Shown here: positions 18,696 through 26,953 of the stretch, piece after piece | Position numbering within the stretch: the first letter of the stretch is position 1 | How the letters are laid out: each line of letters begins with the position of its first letter | Assembly: GCA_023399215.1 (NCBI GenBank) | Contig: JAEWQJ010000020.1 | Span: 103,926-167,925 of the forward strand | Direction of reading: 5' to 3' | From: Methanobacteriota archaeon | GTDB taxonomy: Archaea; Halobacteriota; Methanosarcinia; Methanosarcinales; Methanosarcinaceae | DNA length: 64,000 nucleotides | Made by a program: the position numbers and the translations under genes | The notes under the pieces: model-generated | The model's database searches: none | The model's input: the letters and a program-made list of their open reading frames with translations, nothing else | What the model was told of the DNA's origin: nothing

Positions 18696-20309
18696 ATGCC
18701 AGTATTTATTGAAGTCAAAAACTTAACCGTAGATTTCGACGGTCATAAGGCCCTGAAAAACGTAAACGTAAGTATCAATGAAGGAGAAATAGTTGGAATT
18801 CTGGGTAAAAGCGGGTCCGGAAAAACAATCCTGATGCACGTACTGCGCGGTACAGAGTCTTTTGAGAATATTTCAGGTGAGGTAATTTATCATCTATCTC
18901 GCTGCCCAAAATGCGGATACATAGAGCGCCCCAGTAAAACAGGCCAGAAGTGTCCGGTCTGTGGAGAAGGACTGGAAGCTTTCGAAGCCGATTTTGTAAA
19001 ACTTTCACTTTATGACCCGATAAGGAAAGATATTACAAAGCGCATAGCTATCATGCTTCAGCGTACCTTTGCACTTTACGGAGACGAAAGAGTTCTTGTA
19101 AACGTCATAAACTCCCTGAATGAAATCGGATATACCGGACAAGACTCTATGAGAAAAGCAATTGAACTGCTGGAAGAAGTAAACCTGAGTCATCGCATGA
19201 TGCATGTTGCAAGAGAACTTTCGGGCGGAGAAAAACAGAGGGTTGTGCTTGCAAGGCAGCTTGTGAGAAATCCTTTGCTCCTATTAGCTGACGAGCCCAC
19301 AGGTACCCTTGATCCCATGACTGCAAAGCTGGTGCATGACGCTATGATGAGGGCAGTCAAGAATTATAATATGAGCATGGTTCTGACTTCGCACTGGCCT
19401 GAAGTTATTGAACAGATGGCGAATAAAGCTATCCTGCTTGAAAACGGAGAGGTAGTCAAGGAAGGGGATCCACTTGAGGTTTCTGCAGTCTTTATGCAAA
19501 GTGTGTCCATTGTGAGGCAGGACAAGAATGTCATGGTTGGGGAGCCTATTATAAGGGTAAGAGACCTCTCAAAGCGTTATATTTCAGTCGACCGAGGCGT
19601 GGTCAGAGCTGTAGACGGCATCTCTTTTGATGTAAAGGAAGGAGAAATCTTCGGGCTAGTCGGAGTGAGCGGAGCAGGTAAGACTACAACCTCAAAAATT
19701 CTAATGGGAATATTACCACCCACATCCGGAGAGGTTGAAGTTCGTGTGGGAGACGAATGGGTTGACATGACAAAGCTGGGAGTGGATAATAAAGGAAGAG
19801 CAACCAAATACATGGGGTTCCTGCACCAGGAGTACGGCCTTTACACTCATAGCTCAGTAATAGATAATCTTACCGAGTCTATTAGTCTTGATCTACCTTT
19901 TGAACTCGGGGTCCGAAAAGCTGTAATTACTCTCAAAGCTGCAGGTTTTGATGAAAACAAAGCAAAAGCTATTTTACCCAAAATGACTGATGAACTGAGC
20001 GAAGGGGAGCGGCACAGGGTTGCACTTGCACAGGTTTTGATTAAGGAACCGAGAATCGTCATTATGGATGAACCAACAGGGACTATGGACCCGATTACCA
20101 AGGTATCGGTGACGAATTCCATCCTGAAAGCTAGAGAAGAGATAGGAGAAACATTTGTTGTAGTTTCTCACGATATCGACTTCGTAAACGAGATATGTGA
20201 CCGTGTCGCACTTATGCGTAACGGGAAGATTGTAGACTTAGGTGAGCCGAAGAATATACTCTCTCAACTCACTGAAGACGAAAGGGCCCAAGCTGCAGAA
20301 GACATATAA
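18696..20309 (+). CDS. atwA: MCR activation component A2, double ABC ATPase
   Basis: ATP-hydrolysing subunit of the complex that reduces the F430 nickel of methyl-coenzyme M reductase to Ni(I). It contains two ABC domains. Walker A motifs are at about 37-44 (GKSGSGKT) and 321-329 (GVSGAGKTT). Signatures are LSGGEKQRV (about 175) and the variant LSEGERHRV (about 433). A zinc-ribbon-like insert with C70, C73, C86 and C89 lies inside the first ABC domain and is characteristic of A2. There are no membrane segments, so it is not a transporter. Start ATG follows GCGGAGG. It leads a probable operon with mmp3, 39 bases downstream. Confidence 0.95.
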   Translation: MPVFIEVKNLTVDFDGHKALKNVNVSINEGEIVGILGKSGSGKTILMHVLRGTESFENISGEVIYHLSRCPKCGYIERPSKTGQKCPVCGEGLEAFEADFVKLSLYDPIRKDITKRIAIMLQRTFALYGDERVLVNVINSLNEIGYTGQDSMRKAIELLEEVNLSHRMMHVARELSGGEKQRVVLARQLVRNPLLLLADEPTGTLDPMTAKLVHDAMMRAVKNYNMSMVLTSHWPEVIEQMANKAILLENGEVVKEGDPLEVSAVFMQSVSIVRQDKNVMVGEPIIRVRDLSKRYISVDRGVVRAVDGISFDVKEGEIFGLVGVSGAGKTTTSKILMGILPPTSGEVEVRVGDEWVDMTKLGVDNKGRATKYMGFLHQEYGLYTHSSVIDNLTESISLDLPFELGVRKAVITLKAAGFDENKAKAILPKMTDELSEGERHRVALAQVLIKEPRIVIMDEPTGTMDPITKVSVTNSILKAREEIGETFVVVSHDIDFVNEICDRVALMRNGKIVDLGEPKNILSQLTEDERAQAAEDI

Positions 20310-20318
20310 ATATGCTGC

Positions 20319-20351
20319 CACCTCTTAGTATAGAAAATACTAAATGAGGTG
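20319..20351 (+). promoter_or_regulatory. Hairpin pairing the mmp3 ribosome site and GTG start
   Basis: CACCTC (20319-20324) pairs with GAGGTG (20346-20351), and TTAGTAT (20325-20331) pairs with ATACTAA (20337-20343). The loop is AGAAA and there is a two-base bulge. The last three paired bases are the GTG start codon of mmp3, and the GAGG before it is also in the stem. Folding would block initiation, so it may couple mmp3 translation to ribosomes finishing atwA ten bases upstream, or act as a switch. Confidence 0.6.
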
Positions 20352-21905
20352 CCGATTACGAATAATGAGATTAGCGTAGAGGTGAATGGGCAACAATATA
20401 CCTTACCTGCAGGCTCTACCCTTGAAGATGCCCTTAAAGTTTCCAGAGCCCCTTATATAGCCGGTACAGCGGTCGGAATTCTTAAAGAGGTCGCTGAGGA
20501 AAAGACAGAAATAGTCACCGAATACGCTATCAATACTCCCATAGGAGAATTCAGGATAGAAATAAAAAATCCTGAATCGCCTTCAGGAAAATTATGGGCT
20601 GAACATTTTAAAGAATACGAAGGGAAATCTATTCACTGGGCAAGTCCTGAAGCTCTGGCTTTCGGGCCCTTTGAAGCCGAAATTAAACCTTCGCGTGAGA
20701 CAGGGAGTTTTGAAGCGTTTGAGGTGATGTTTGGGGCAGGAGGTTTCGATCCTCACAATACTCATCTTATTTTTTCGCTTAAAAGGCATACTGCGGAATA
20801 TGGAACTCCTGAAGACGGAGTCTTTGCAGAAGTTGTTACCGGAAGGAAAATTTTGTCCAGGCTTTCCAGAGAAGATACAATTCTTGGTATTGAACCAATT
20901 ATAGAATGGGAACAAATATCAGAAAAGACCTGCACAACTGATCTTTCTATTCTGCTTGAAGATAGAAACCGCATATTTACTTATTTTGAGGTTGAACTTT
21001 CCAGGAATGCTCCAAAAGGGGCAGAACATTTCTATGCACTTACCCGTGAAGGAACTCTCAATGTAGATGTTACTACCAGCTCGTTTATCTCAGATGATGA
21101 CCTGAAGGGAATATCTGCTCCTTACGAAAATTTCGATCCAAGACGAGAAGGTGCAGTTTCTGTCCGTACAATCGGATATGGGTTGGGCAGAATATATATT
21201 TCAAGAGAGGAGCGTCCTTCAAGCCTTGTTCATTCGGTTGTAGGGCAGGTAACGAAAGGTATCGAACTCATTAAACTTGCAGAAGAAGGACAGAAGCTTT
21301 CGGTTGAAAGTCTTCCTCCCCAGATAGTGCTTCTGGGACATAGCTTTGAGGAGGTCGAGCCTGTACTTTCTTCCATAGGGGTTGAACTGGTAAAAGACGG
21401 ATATACCGGAGAAGGTGCCGTAATTGTCAGTCAGAACCCGCCAACAACCTTGGAGATCCTTGGAGAAGCAAAGGTGACTGCGTATGCAGTGCCCAGAGAT
21501 AAACTGATTGAGATTGAGCTTTACCCTGAAAAAGCCCCGAAATCTGTGGATTTCTTCCGCCATGGTCTTGAACTTAAAACAAAAACTGTTGGGAAACTGC
21601 CTGTTTATATGATATATGACGACACCTATCTTTTTAAGACCGAAAAGGAAGTTGTGAAGTATAAGGAAATCCTTCCCGAAAATACCCCCACGGACAAAGT
21701 ACTCGGAGGGGAAATAGGGATCACAAACCAGGCTGCAAAAAGGATGGGAACTATAGGAATAAGACTCGGAGACGACGAACTTTTTGGCCCCACCGGAGAA
21801 CGATTTTCCTCAACTAATATTGTCGGCCGGATAATAAATCCTGAAAAGCTCCTTGCTGTCAAAGAAGGAGATGTGATATACGTAACTGAAATTGTACGCA
21901 AGTAA
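20349..21905 (+). CDS. mmp3: Methanogenesis marker protein 3 (UPF0288)
   Basis: 518-residue soluble protein found in methanogens. Residues 5-35 form a ubiquitin-like/ThiS-like beta grasp (ISVEVNGQQYTLPAGSTLEDAL). Mid and C-terminal parts contain two cyclophilin-like beta-barrel segments (FEVELSRNAPKGAEHFYAL and IEIELYPEKAPKSVDFFRH). Mmp3 co-purifies with the MCR-activation complex together with A2, McrC, Mmp7 and Mmp17. The start must be the GTG at 20349, because a TAG lies in frame six codons upstream and no other start fits. That GTG is embedded in a hairpin. Confidence 0.92.
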   Translation: MPITNNEISVEVNGQQYTLPAGSTLEDALKVSRAPYIAGTAVGILKEVAEEKTEIVTEYAINTPIGEFRIEIKNPESPSGKLWAEHFKEYEGKSIHWASPEALAFGPFEAEIKPSRETGSFEAFEVMFGAGGFDPHNTHLIFSLKRHTAEYGTPEDGVFAEVVTGRKILSRLSREDTILGIEPIIEWEQISEKTCTTDLSILLEDRNRIFTYFEVELSRNAPKGAEHFYALTREGTLNVDVTTSSFISDDDLKGISAPYENFDPRREGAVSVRTIGYGLGRIYISREERPSSLVHSVVGQVTKGIELIKLAEEGQKLSVESLPPQIVLLGHSFEEVEPVLSSIGVELVKDGYTGEGAVIVSQNPPTTLEILGEAKVTAYAVPRDKLIEIELYPEKAPKSVDFFRHGLELKTKTVGKLPVYMIYDDTYLFKTEKEVVKYKEILPENTPTDKVLGGEIGITNQAAKRMGTIGIRLGDDELFGPTGERFSSTNIVGRIINPEKLLAVKEGDVIYVTEIVRK

Positions 21906-21961
21906 ATTTAAAGTATAAACTATAATACAATTGGATAACTATTGGGCGTACATAATAACTC

Positions 21962-22053
21962 TAATATATAAAAGAAGTAATATATATAAGCACAGTAATA
22001 AATAAGTAAACGTATAAGTATCCGGTTAGTGGCTCAAGCTGATTTTCAGCTTG
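21962..22053 (+). promoter_or_regulatory. Candidate promoter and leader hairpin before mmp6
   Basis: The 285-base gap between mmp3 and mmp6 holds TATA-like runs (AATATATAAAAG near 21963, ATATATATAAGC near 21988). It also has a perfect 8-bp hairpin, CAAGCTGA-TTT-TCAGCTTG, at 22035-22053. No other gap in the mmp run is this long. A second promoter with a structured leader of about 150-170 bases for the mmp6-mmp7 genes is likely. Confidence 0.45.
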
Positions 22054-22190
22054 CAGGTATCAGGTTAAATCTTGTTAACGAATAAGTCAGATCATTATAA
22101 TGTGGTCGCTTTAATGAATCAAGATGTTTAAGCGGATTCATATTAATTTATCGAAAGTTAAAGTCTCCCGAGGCTAAGGAGAGACGAAAT

Positions 22191-22634
22191 ATGACGGAAA
22201 CGAAAAAAGAAGAGGTTACAAAGTACATTGTAATCAGTTCGGATAAAGTGCTGCCTTCAGATGCAGCTATGAAGATCTATGAATCAGAGTTTCCAGTTAC
22301 GGTAAAGGAGACGTGTTTTGGACTTATCGTATCAGGAGCCAAAGACGATGTCCAGATCCTGGTTGAACAAATACGGCAACTGGATAAAAATCATATTTTT
22401 GTAAAGGATAGGGGATTCCCTCCAGGAGATGAGAGGCGCTGCCGCGCAAGCAGGGGAGGAGGCCCACGGCCGGGATTCCATTTTTTGAGGGAAGAAGTGG
22501 AAATGCTTCCTGCTATAGGGGCTGCACTTGACGAACTGGAAGCAAAGGAATGTGTAACAGAAGAACGCAAAGAGAAATGCAGGCTTAAAACTTCGGACCT
22601 GAAAAAAGTTATTGAAGAGGAGCTTGCGAGGTGA
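22191..22634 (+). CDS. mmp6: Methanogenesis marker protein 6
   Basis: 147-residue soluble protein of the methanogen marker 6 family. The ferredoxin-like-fold N-terminal half (YIVISSDKVLPSDAAMKIYE, LIVSGAKDDV) is followed by a conserved basic stretch, KDRGFPPGDERRCRASRGGG (about 72-91). It is the first gene of the mmp6-5-15-17-7 operon. Its TGA stop overlaps the GTG start of mmp5 in GTGA. The ribosome site is GGAGAG before the ATG. Its biochemical role is unknown; clustering with A2 and Mmp3 links it to MCR maturation. Confidence 0.9.
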   Translation: MTETKKEEVTKYIVISSDKVLPSDAAMKIYESEFPVTVKETCFGLIVSGAKDDVQILVEQIRQLDKNHIFVKDRGFPPGDERRCRASRGGGPRPGFHFLREEVEMLPAIGAALDELEAKECVTEERKEKCRLKTSDLKKVIEEELAR

Positions 22635-23143
22635 GTTTTTTGGCAAAGGTTTTCATTTACCCTATAAATAGTCTTATTTTAGCTGACCTGGTTGAACGTT
22701 TCGGGCACAAACCCCTTACCATGATGAGCCAGATCCGAGACAAAGTTACAAGCCTCAGCCTTGATTCTCCTCCTCTAAATATTACTCCTGAAGACCCTAA
22801 ATTGGGTCTTAAATATGCTGCAATTGAAGTGCCGGCTGGAGTAAGGGGAAGGATGTCGTTAATAGGCCCTCTCATAGAACAGACAGAAGCTGCAATTATA
22901 GTTGAAAACCCACCTGCGGACTTTGGCTGTGTGGGTTGTAACCGTACAAATGAGCTGACGAAGTATCTGGTCCGCTCAAAAGGTGTCCCCGTACTCGAAT
23001 TAAAGTACCCTGAATCCGACGACGAAGCCCGCGATTTTGTAAACAAAATCGCGACATTTCTGGAGTCATTGCCTAAGGCGAAGTCTGAGGAAGATGATAA
23101 GGCAAAAAATGAAAAGCAGTCAGAAAAGGAGGGCAAGAAATGA
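22631..23143 (+). CDS. mmp5: Methanogenesis marker protein 5
   Basis: 170 residues. The core is AKVFIYPINSLILADLVERFGH followed by AAIEVPAGVRGRMSLIGP and PPADFGCVGCNRTN with a conserved CxxC (about 97-100). The Lys/Glu-rich tail after residue 150 is probably disordered. The GTG start shares GTGA with the mmp6 stop, and its own stop overlaps the mmp15 ATG in ATGA, so three genes are translated in a coupled chain. The CxxC could bind a metal or a cluster. The function has not been defined. Confidence 0.9.
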   Translation: MSFLAKVFIYPINSLILADLVERFGHKPLTMMSQIRDKVTSLSLDSPPLNITPEDPKLGLKYAAIEVPAGVRGRMSLIGPLIEQTEAAIIVENPPADFGCVGCNRTNELTKYLVRSKGVPVLELKYPESDDEARDFVNKIATFLESLPKAKSEEDDKAKNEKQSEKEGKK

Positions 23144-24387
23144 GTGATGAAGAGTCGGAACTTGTTAAGATTGCACTTGTATCCTGTGGTTCTGAGTATG
23201 CCGGAGTTCAGCCTGAGTTTGAAGAAGCAGCAGCTAAAGTGAATGCAAAATTTATTTACCCTGAAATTGATGTTTCATCCGTAGATACTATAGGTAGAGA
23301 GTTCGGGCTTGAGGTTGCGAGTGGAGACCTGAGGCTTATGATGGCCCGGGCAAAAGCTGTTGTTGAAGGTATAACCAATGCAGACGGAGTTTTCATTACC
23401 ACATGTTTCCGCTGTGCCGAAGGAGCTATTGTACGAAATGAGGTCAGAAGATATATCCATGAACACTCCAGCATTCCGGTAATCAGTTATTCTTTTACTG
23501 AAAGCACCAGTGCAGGTACACTTCTTACTCGCCTGGAAGCTCTTACTACAATTGTTAGGCGCAGGCACCTTCTTACAAGAGAAGTCCAGACCGGACTGAC
23601 CGCGGGAATAGATTCAGGGTCAACAACAACAAAAGCCGTGGTAATGAGGGACAACAAAATAATAGGCAAGGGCTGGGTGCCCACAACAAAAGTCCTTGAA
23701 AGTGCTGAAGAAGCTTACTCTATTGCCCTGAAAGAGGCTGGTGTTTCCAGGGAAGAAATTCAGGCTCTGGGTACAACCGGATATGGGCGATTTCTTATAG
23801 GTACTCATTTTAAAGCTCAGCTTATCCAGGAAGAAATCACTGTTAACTCAAAAGGAGCCGTCTACCTTGCTGACAAGCAGAAAGGCAATGCAACAGTTAT
23901 TGATATAGGCGGTATGGACAACAAGGCAATCTCGGTTCAGGACGGAATTCCCGGAATGTTTACAATGGGTGGGATTTGCGCAGGTGCTTCAGGACGTTTC
24001 TTTGAAATGATCTCAAAGCGGCTTGGTGTAGATATCACTGAACTGGGAGCTCTGGCAGTTAAAGGGATGCATGAACATGTATCTATGAACAGTTATTGCA
24101 TAGTCTTCGGAACTCAATCCCTTGTAAATTCCCTTGCAAGGGGAGCCACTCCAGAAGATGTGGCTGCTGCAGCCTGCTATAGTGTGGTAGAACAGATCTA
24201 TGAGCAGCAGTTGCAGGAAGTAGATGTTAAAGAACCTCTGATTCTTGTAGGTGGATCATCATTAATTGCAGGAGTACCAAAAGCCCTTGGAGAACTTCTA
24301 AAGATCGATGTCCTTGTGCCCGAGAACTCACACCTGATAGGAGCAGTAGGAGCAGCTTTGCTTGTTTCGGGCTTTGTGGAGGAGTGA
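23140..24387 (+). CDS. mmp15: Methanogenesis marker protein 15, BcrA/BadF/HgdC-type ATPase
   Basis: 415 residues. The N-terminal domain (1-150) is methanogen-specific and contains TTCFRC. Residues 152-415 form an ASKHA ATPase like the activators of 2-hydroxyacyl-CoA dehydratases: AGIDSGSTTTK (about 155), the cluster-cysteine loop GGICAGASGRF (about 277-287), DIGGMDNK and GGSSLIAGVP. Such activators use ATP to push an electron to very low potential through a [4Fe-4S] cluster. That is the same chemical problem as making Ni(I) in MCR. The start overlaps mmp5 by four bases. Confidence 0.92.
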   Translation: MSDEESELVKIALVSCGSEYAGVQPEFEEAAAKVNAKFIYPEIDVSSVDTIGREFGLEVASGDLRLMMARAKAVVEGITNADGVFITTCFRCAEGAIVRNEVRRYIHEHSSIPVISYSFTESTSAGTLLTRLEALTTIVRRRHLLTREVQTGLTAGIDSGSTTTKAVVMRDNKIIGKGWVPTTKVLESAEEAYSIALKEAGVSREEIQALGTTGYGRFLIGTHFKAQLIQEEITVNSKGAVYLADKQKGNATVIDIGGMDNKAISVQDGIPGMFTMGGICAGASGRFFEMISKRLGVDITELGALAVKGMHEHVSMNSYCIVFGTQSLVNSLARGATPEDVAAAACYSVVEQIYEQQLQEVDVKEPLILVGGSSLIAGVPKALGELLKIDVLVPENSHLIGAVGAALLVSGFVEE

Positions 24388-24394
24388 GGAAAAG

Positions 24395-24994
24395 ATGGAT
24401 TCGCTTGAAGTCTTTGATGTCGAGTCCGCAATTGCTCCGGAGCAGGAATTTTATCGAAAGATTCTCGAGGACAATCTTTCAAGTCTCAAGCTTGCCCCGG
24501 CAATAGGGAGAATAAAGGTAGTATTGAGACCTGAAGATTCCCTTTTTCAGATGGCAATTCTCCTGAGGGATGTAGGCACCAGAGTTACAACAACTGATAT
24601 TGCTGACATGGAAGTAAAACCAATTGCCAGTGAGATAATAATTTCAATCAAAAAAGAGCAGTATATTCCAGAATTACTGGGAAAACTCTGGGAACGCTAT
24701 GGAAAAGCAAATATCAGCCAGCCTGACCGCTGGACTGTGACCATAAGTACGGATAATCCAAGGGCAGAAGCAGCTTTTCTTAAGGATATGATGGTTGCAG
24801 ATCCAAGACACAGGCTTCACGAAAATCTTGTTGATTTTGCAATCCGTGTTACTCCAGAGGGTTTCAGGGTTCGGTATCACCTGTATAAGGGTAACCAGTT
24901 TATTTTCGTGGCGTCCGAAGAAGCACTAAAACATGAGTGGATCGAAGAAGCAGGAACAATGCTCGAAGAACTGACGAAAGGAGGGAAAAAGTAA
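24395..24994 (+). CDS. mmp17: Methanogenesis marker protein 17
   Basis: 199-residue soluble protein; no Cys cluster is seen. Conserved blocks are RPEDSLFQMAILLRDVGTRV, DRWTVTISTDNPRAEAAFLKD and a C-terminal RVRYHLYKGNQFIFVASEE. The true start is ATG 24395 (MDSLEVFDVE), eight bases after the mmp15 stop and after a GTGAGG site. The longer frame from 24362 only overlaps mmp15. Mmp17 is a reported component of the MCR-activation complex. It is followed by mmp7 with a one-base gap. Confidence 0.9.
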   Translation: MDSLEVFDVESAIAPEQEFYRKILEDNLSSLKLAPAIGRIKVVLRPEDSLFQMAILLRDVGTRVTTTDIADMEVKPIASEIIISIKKEQYIPELLGKLWERYGKANISQPDRWTVTISTDNPRAEAAFLKDMMVADPRHRLHENLVDFAIRVTPEGFRVRYHLYKGNQFIFVASEEALKHEWIEEAGTMLEELTKGGKK

Positions 24995-24995
24995 G

Positions 24996-25928
24996 ATGGC
25001 TGTACTCCGCCCCTATCTTTATACCGGTGGCGTCCACAAGCATGGACTTTTAATTGAGCTGCTGGAAGACCTTGGAGGTTACATAATCCAGAAAGTAGTT
25101 ACAGGGACTGAAGTCAACCTTATTATGCTTATTCCGGAAAAAGATATCCCGATAGTGAAAAAGCAATCTGACGAACTGCTTGGAATTATGGTAGAAGCTC
25201 CCCTGACCGGAGTTGAGATTGCAGTTGTTTCGCCGACTCTTGCTTCTCATCACCTTCCGCATTCAGCCTGTGACATAGCAGAGTATCTCCGTCACCCCGG
25301 AGCCAATACAAACATGATAGGGCTTGCAAGAGGAATGGGGCGCAGGGTATCCCTGTCCATGGATTATGAAAGGAGGCTTATCAACGAACATGATATTGCA
25401 GTTTTCACATTTGGGTCTTTCAGTGACTGCATAATAAACAAGAAGCCAAAGCTCTTTGAAGGCATAGAAATCCCAATTGTGGTTACAGGCGGGCCTGACC
25501 TCAAGACCGAGGAGGTTCCCGGAGCGGACCTTTACGTTGGGAATATCGGAAGGACTTCTCACAGGTTGAGAAAAACCGAGGAGATTAGCGCCCTTGATAA
25601 ACTCAATGAAGAGGTTGGAAAGATTGCTGACAACATTCGTAAACAGCAGGCAAAAGACCCCCTTGCAGTGCTTCCTGCCAGAGTTATGAAAGAGATTGAA
25701 AATCAGGTCCCGGAAATCCGAACTGTACTTTCACCTGCTCCACTTACTCTCCAGCTTAATGGGCTCAGAGTCAAGTTGCCTTATGATGAATTCCACGAAA
25801 GAATTGAAAAACTGGAATTTGATGAAGGGGTTACTCTTTCTGAACTTGCAAATATTTCAAAATCAAAAATGAAAAATTATATATTGATAAAAATCAAATC
25901 TAAGTCTGACGTTGGTTTTGCAATTTGA
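24996..25928 (+). CDS. mmp7: Methanogenesis marker protein 7
   Basis: 310 residues, last gene of the run. Conserved parts are YTGGVHKHGLLIELLEDLGG, SPTLASHHLPHSACDIAEYL, IGLARGMGRRVSLSMDYERR and VVTGGPDLK, with two Cys in the middle region. Mmp7 belongs to the purified MCR-activation complex and is suggested to carry electron-transfer cofactors at the A2/Mmp3/Mmp17 interface. The starts of mmp17 and mmp7 are closely coupled. A 142-base gap without strong structure separates it from the next gene. Confidence 0.9.
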   Translation: MAVLRPYLYTGGVHKHGLLIELLEDLGGYIIQKVVTGTEVNLIMLIPEKDIPIVKKQSDELLGIMVEAPLTGVEIAVVSPTLASHHLPHSACDIAEYLRHPGANTNMIGLARGMGRRVSLSMDYERRLINEHDIAVFTFGSFSDCIINKKPKLFEGIEIPIVVTGGPDLKTEEVPGADLYVGNIGRTSHRLRKTEEISALDKLNEEVGKIADNIRKQQAKDPLAVLPARVMKEIENQVPEIRTVLSPAPLTLQLNGLRVKLPYDEFHERIEKLEFDEGVTLSELANISKSKMKNYILIKIKSKSDVGFAI

Positions 25929-26070
25929 CCCGGATTCTGTTGCATTAAGAGTTATTTGCTTTACATTTTACTGGGTGCGTGTTTTTCACTTATCCTTTAT
26001 ATTGTAAAGCCTGACACAGAAAACGGAGTCTGAATCCTTTTTCCACGTTAATCTACGCTGGTGGTTTCGT

Positions 26071-26538
26071 ATGGAACTTGAGGATATTGTGGAAATTTTG
26101 AAAAAGGACCCTGAGAAAGCTGTTCCTGAACTCCTTGAAGATGTCCGGAATCAGTATGGTGAAGTCCCATATATAATGAACTTCATGAAAGATCTCCCGG
26201 AGATTTTCATTCCAAAAACGCTTTATGAGAACTCTATAATGAGGGGATTCAAGAACCTCGACCCAGAGACAGTTGAACTTATCGCGATAGGTGTAGCTTC
26301 TGCCCTTCGCTGCGAGCATTGCCTGAAAATGCATATTAGAGTCGCAAAACGGAAAGGAATTAGCAAAGAAAAAATATTTTATGCAATCATGATAGGAGCG
26401 TCCATCTCCAATGCCGCAGTACTCGCTGAAAGCACAAGAGCACTTACATCCGAATTTCCGGATGAAGGAAATGAAGAAGAATACTGCTGTGACTCGAACT
26501 GTGAGATATGCAATATCTCCAAAGCCACTCTTAAGTAA
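26071..26538 (+). CDS. Carboxymuconolactone decarboxylase/AhpD-like protein
   Basis: 155 residues. The AhpD-type redox motif is RCEHCLKMHI (C81 and C84, with His in the relay position), as in alkylhydroperoxidase-like proteins of the CMD family. The N-terminal extension of about 60 residues is longer than in simple AhpD. A second Cys-rich tail, CCDSNCEIC, follows at about 141-149 and could bind a metal or act in thiol exchange. The likely role is peroxide or disulfide handling, which fits an anaerobe beside oxygen-labile MCR activation genes, but no link is proven. GGTGG precedes the ATG. Confidence 0.8.
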   Translation: MELEDIVEILKKDPEKAVPELLEDVRNQYGEVPYIMNFMKDLPEIFIPKTLYENSIMRGFKNLDPETVELIAIGVASALRCEHCLKMHIRVAKRKGISKEKIFYAIMIGASISNAAVLAESTRALTSEFPDEGNEEEYCCDSNCEICNISKATLK

Positions 26539-26546
26539 ATAGATAA

Positions 26547-26652
26547 TTCATTATAAAAATTCACTATAGAAATTCGTTATAAAAATTCACTATAAAAATC
26601 CACTATAAAAATCCACTATAAAAATCCACTAAAAATTCACTATAGAAATTCG
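26547..26652. repeat. Tandem 13-bp repeats after the AhpD-like gene
   Basis: Several copies of CACTATAAAAATC and close variants (TTCACTATAGAAATTCG at both ends) fill about 100 bases immediately downstream of the gene. This is a simple slippage array. Confidence 0.75.
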
Positions 26653-26953
26653 TTTTTGTGATCTTATAAATTCAGTTCATAAGGATCTTATTTAATTCTG
26701 AAAAATTAATTTCCTGACCAAACCTGACCAAAAGTTAATCTCTGGGAGTTCTTCCATCAATAATCGTCCACCAATACAAACATCATCCACCAATACAAAC
26801 GTCTTTTTGCACTGGTTTTATGTGAACACGTGTGATAAGTGTGGAGTATATGCGGGATGCATGGGATGCATGAAGGAGATATATACTTTTACGTCAGGTT
26901 TTCAGGGTTAATAATATTTATTTGGTAGGCCGATTTATATAAGTCGAGACCAT

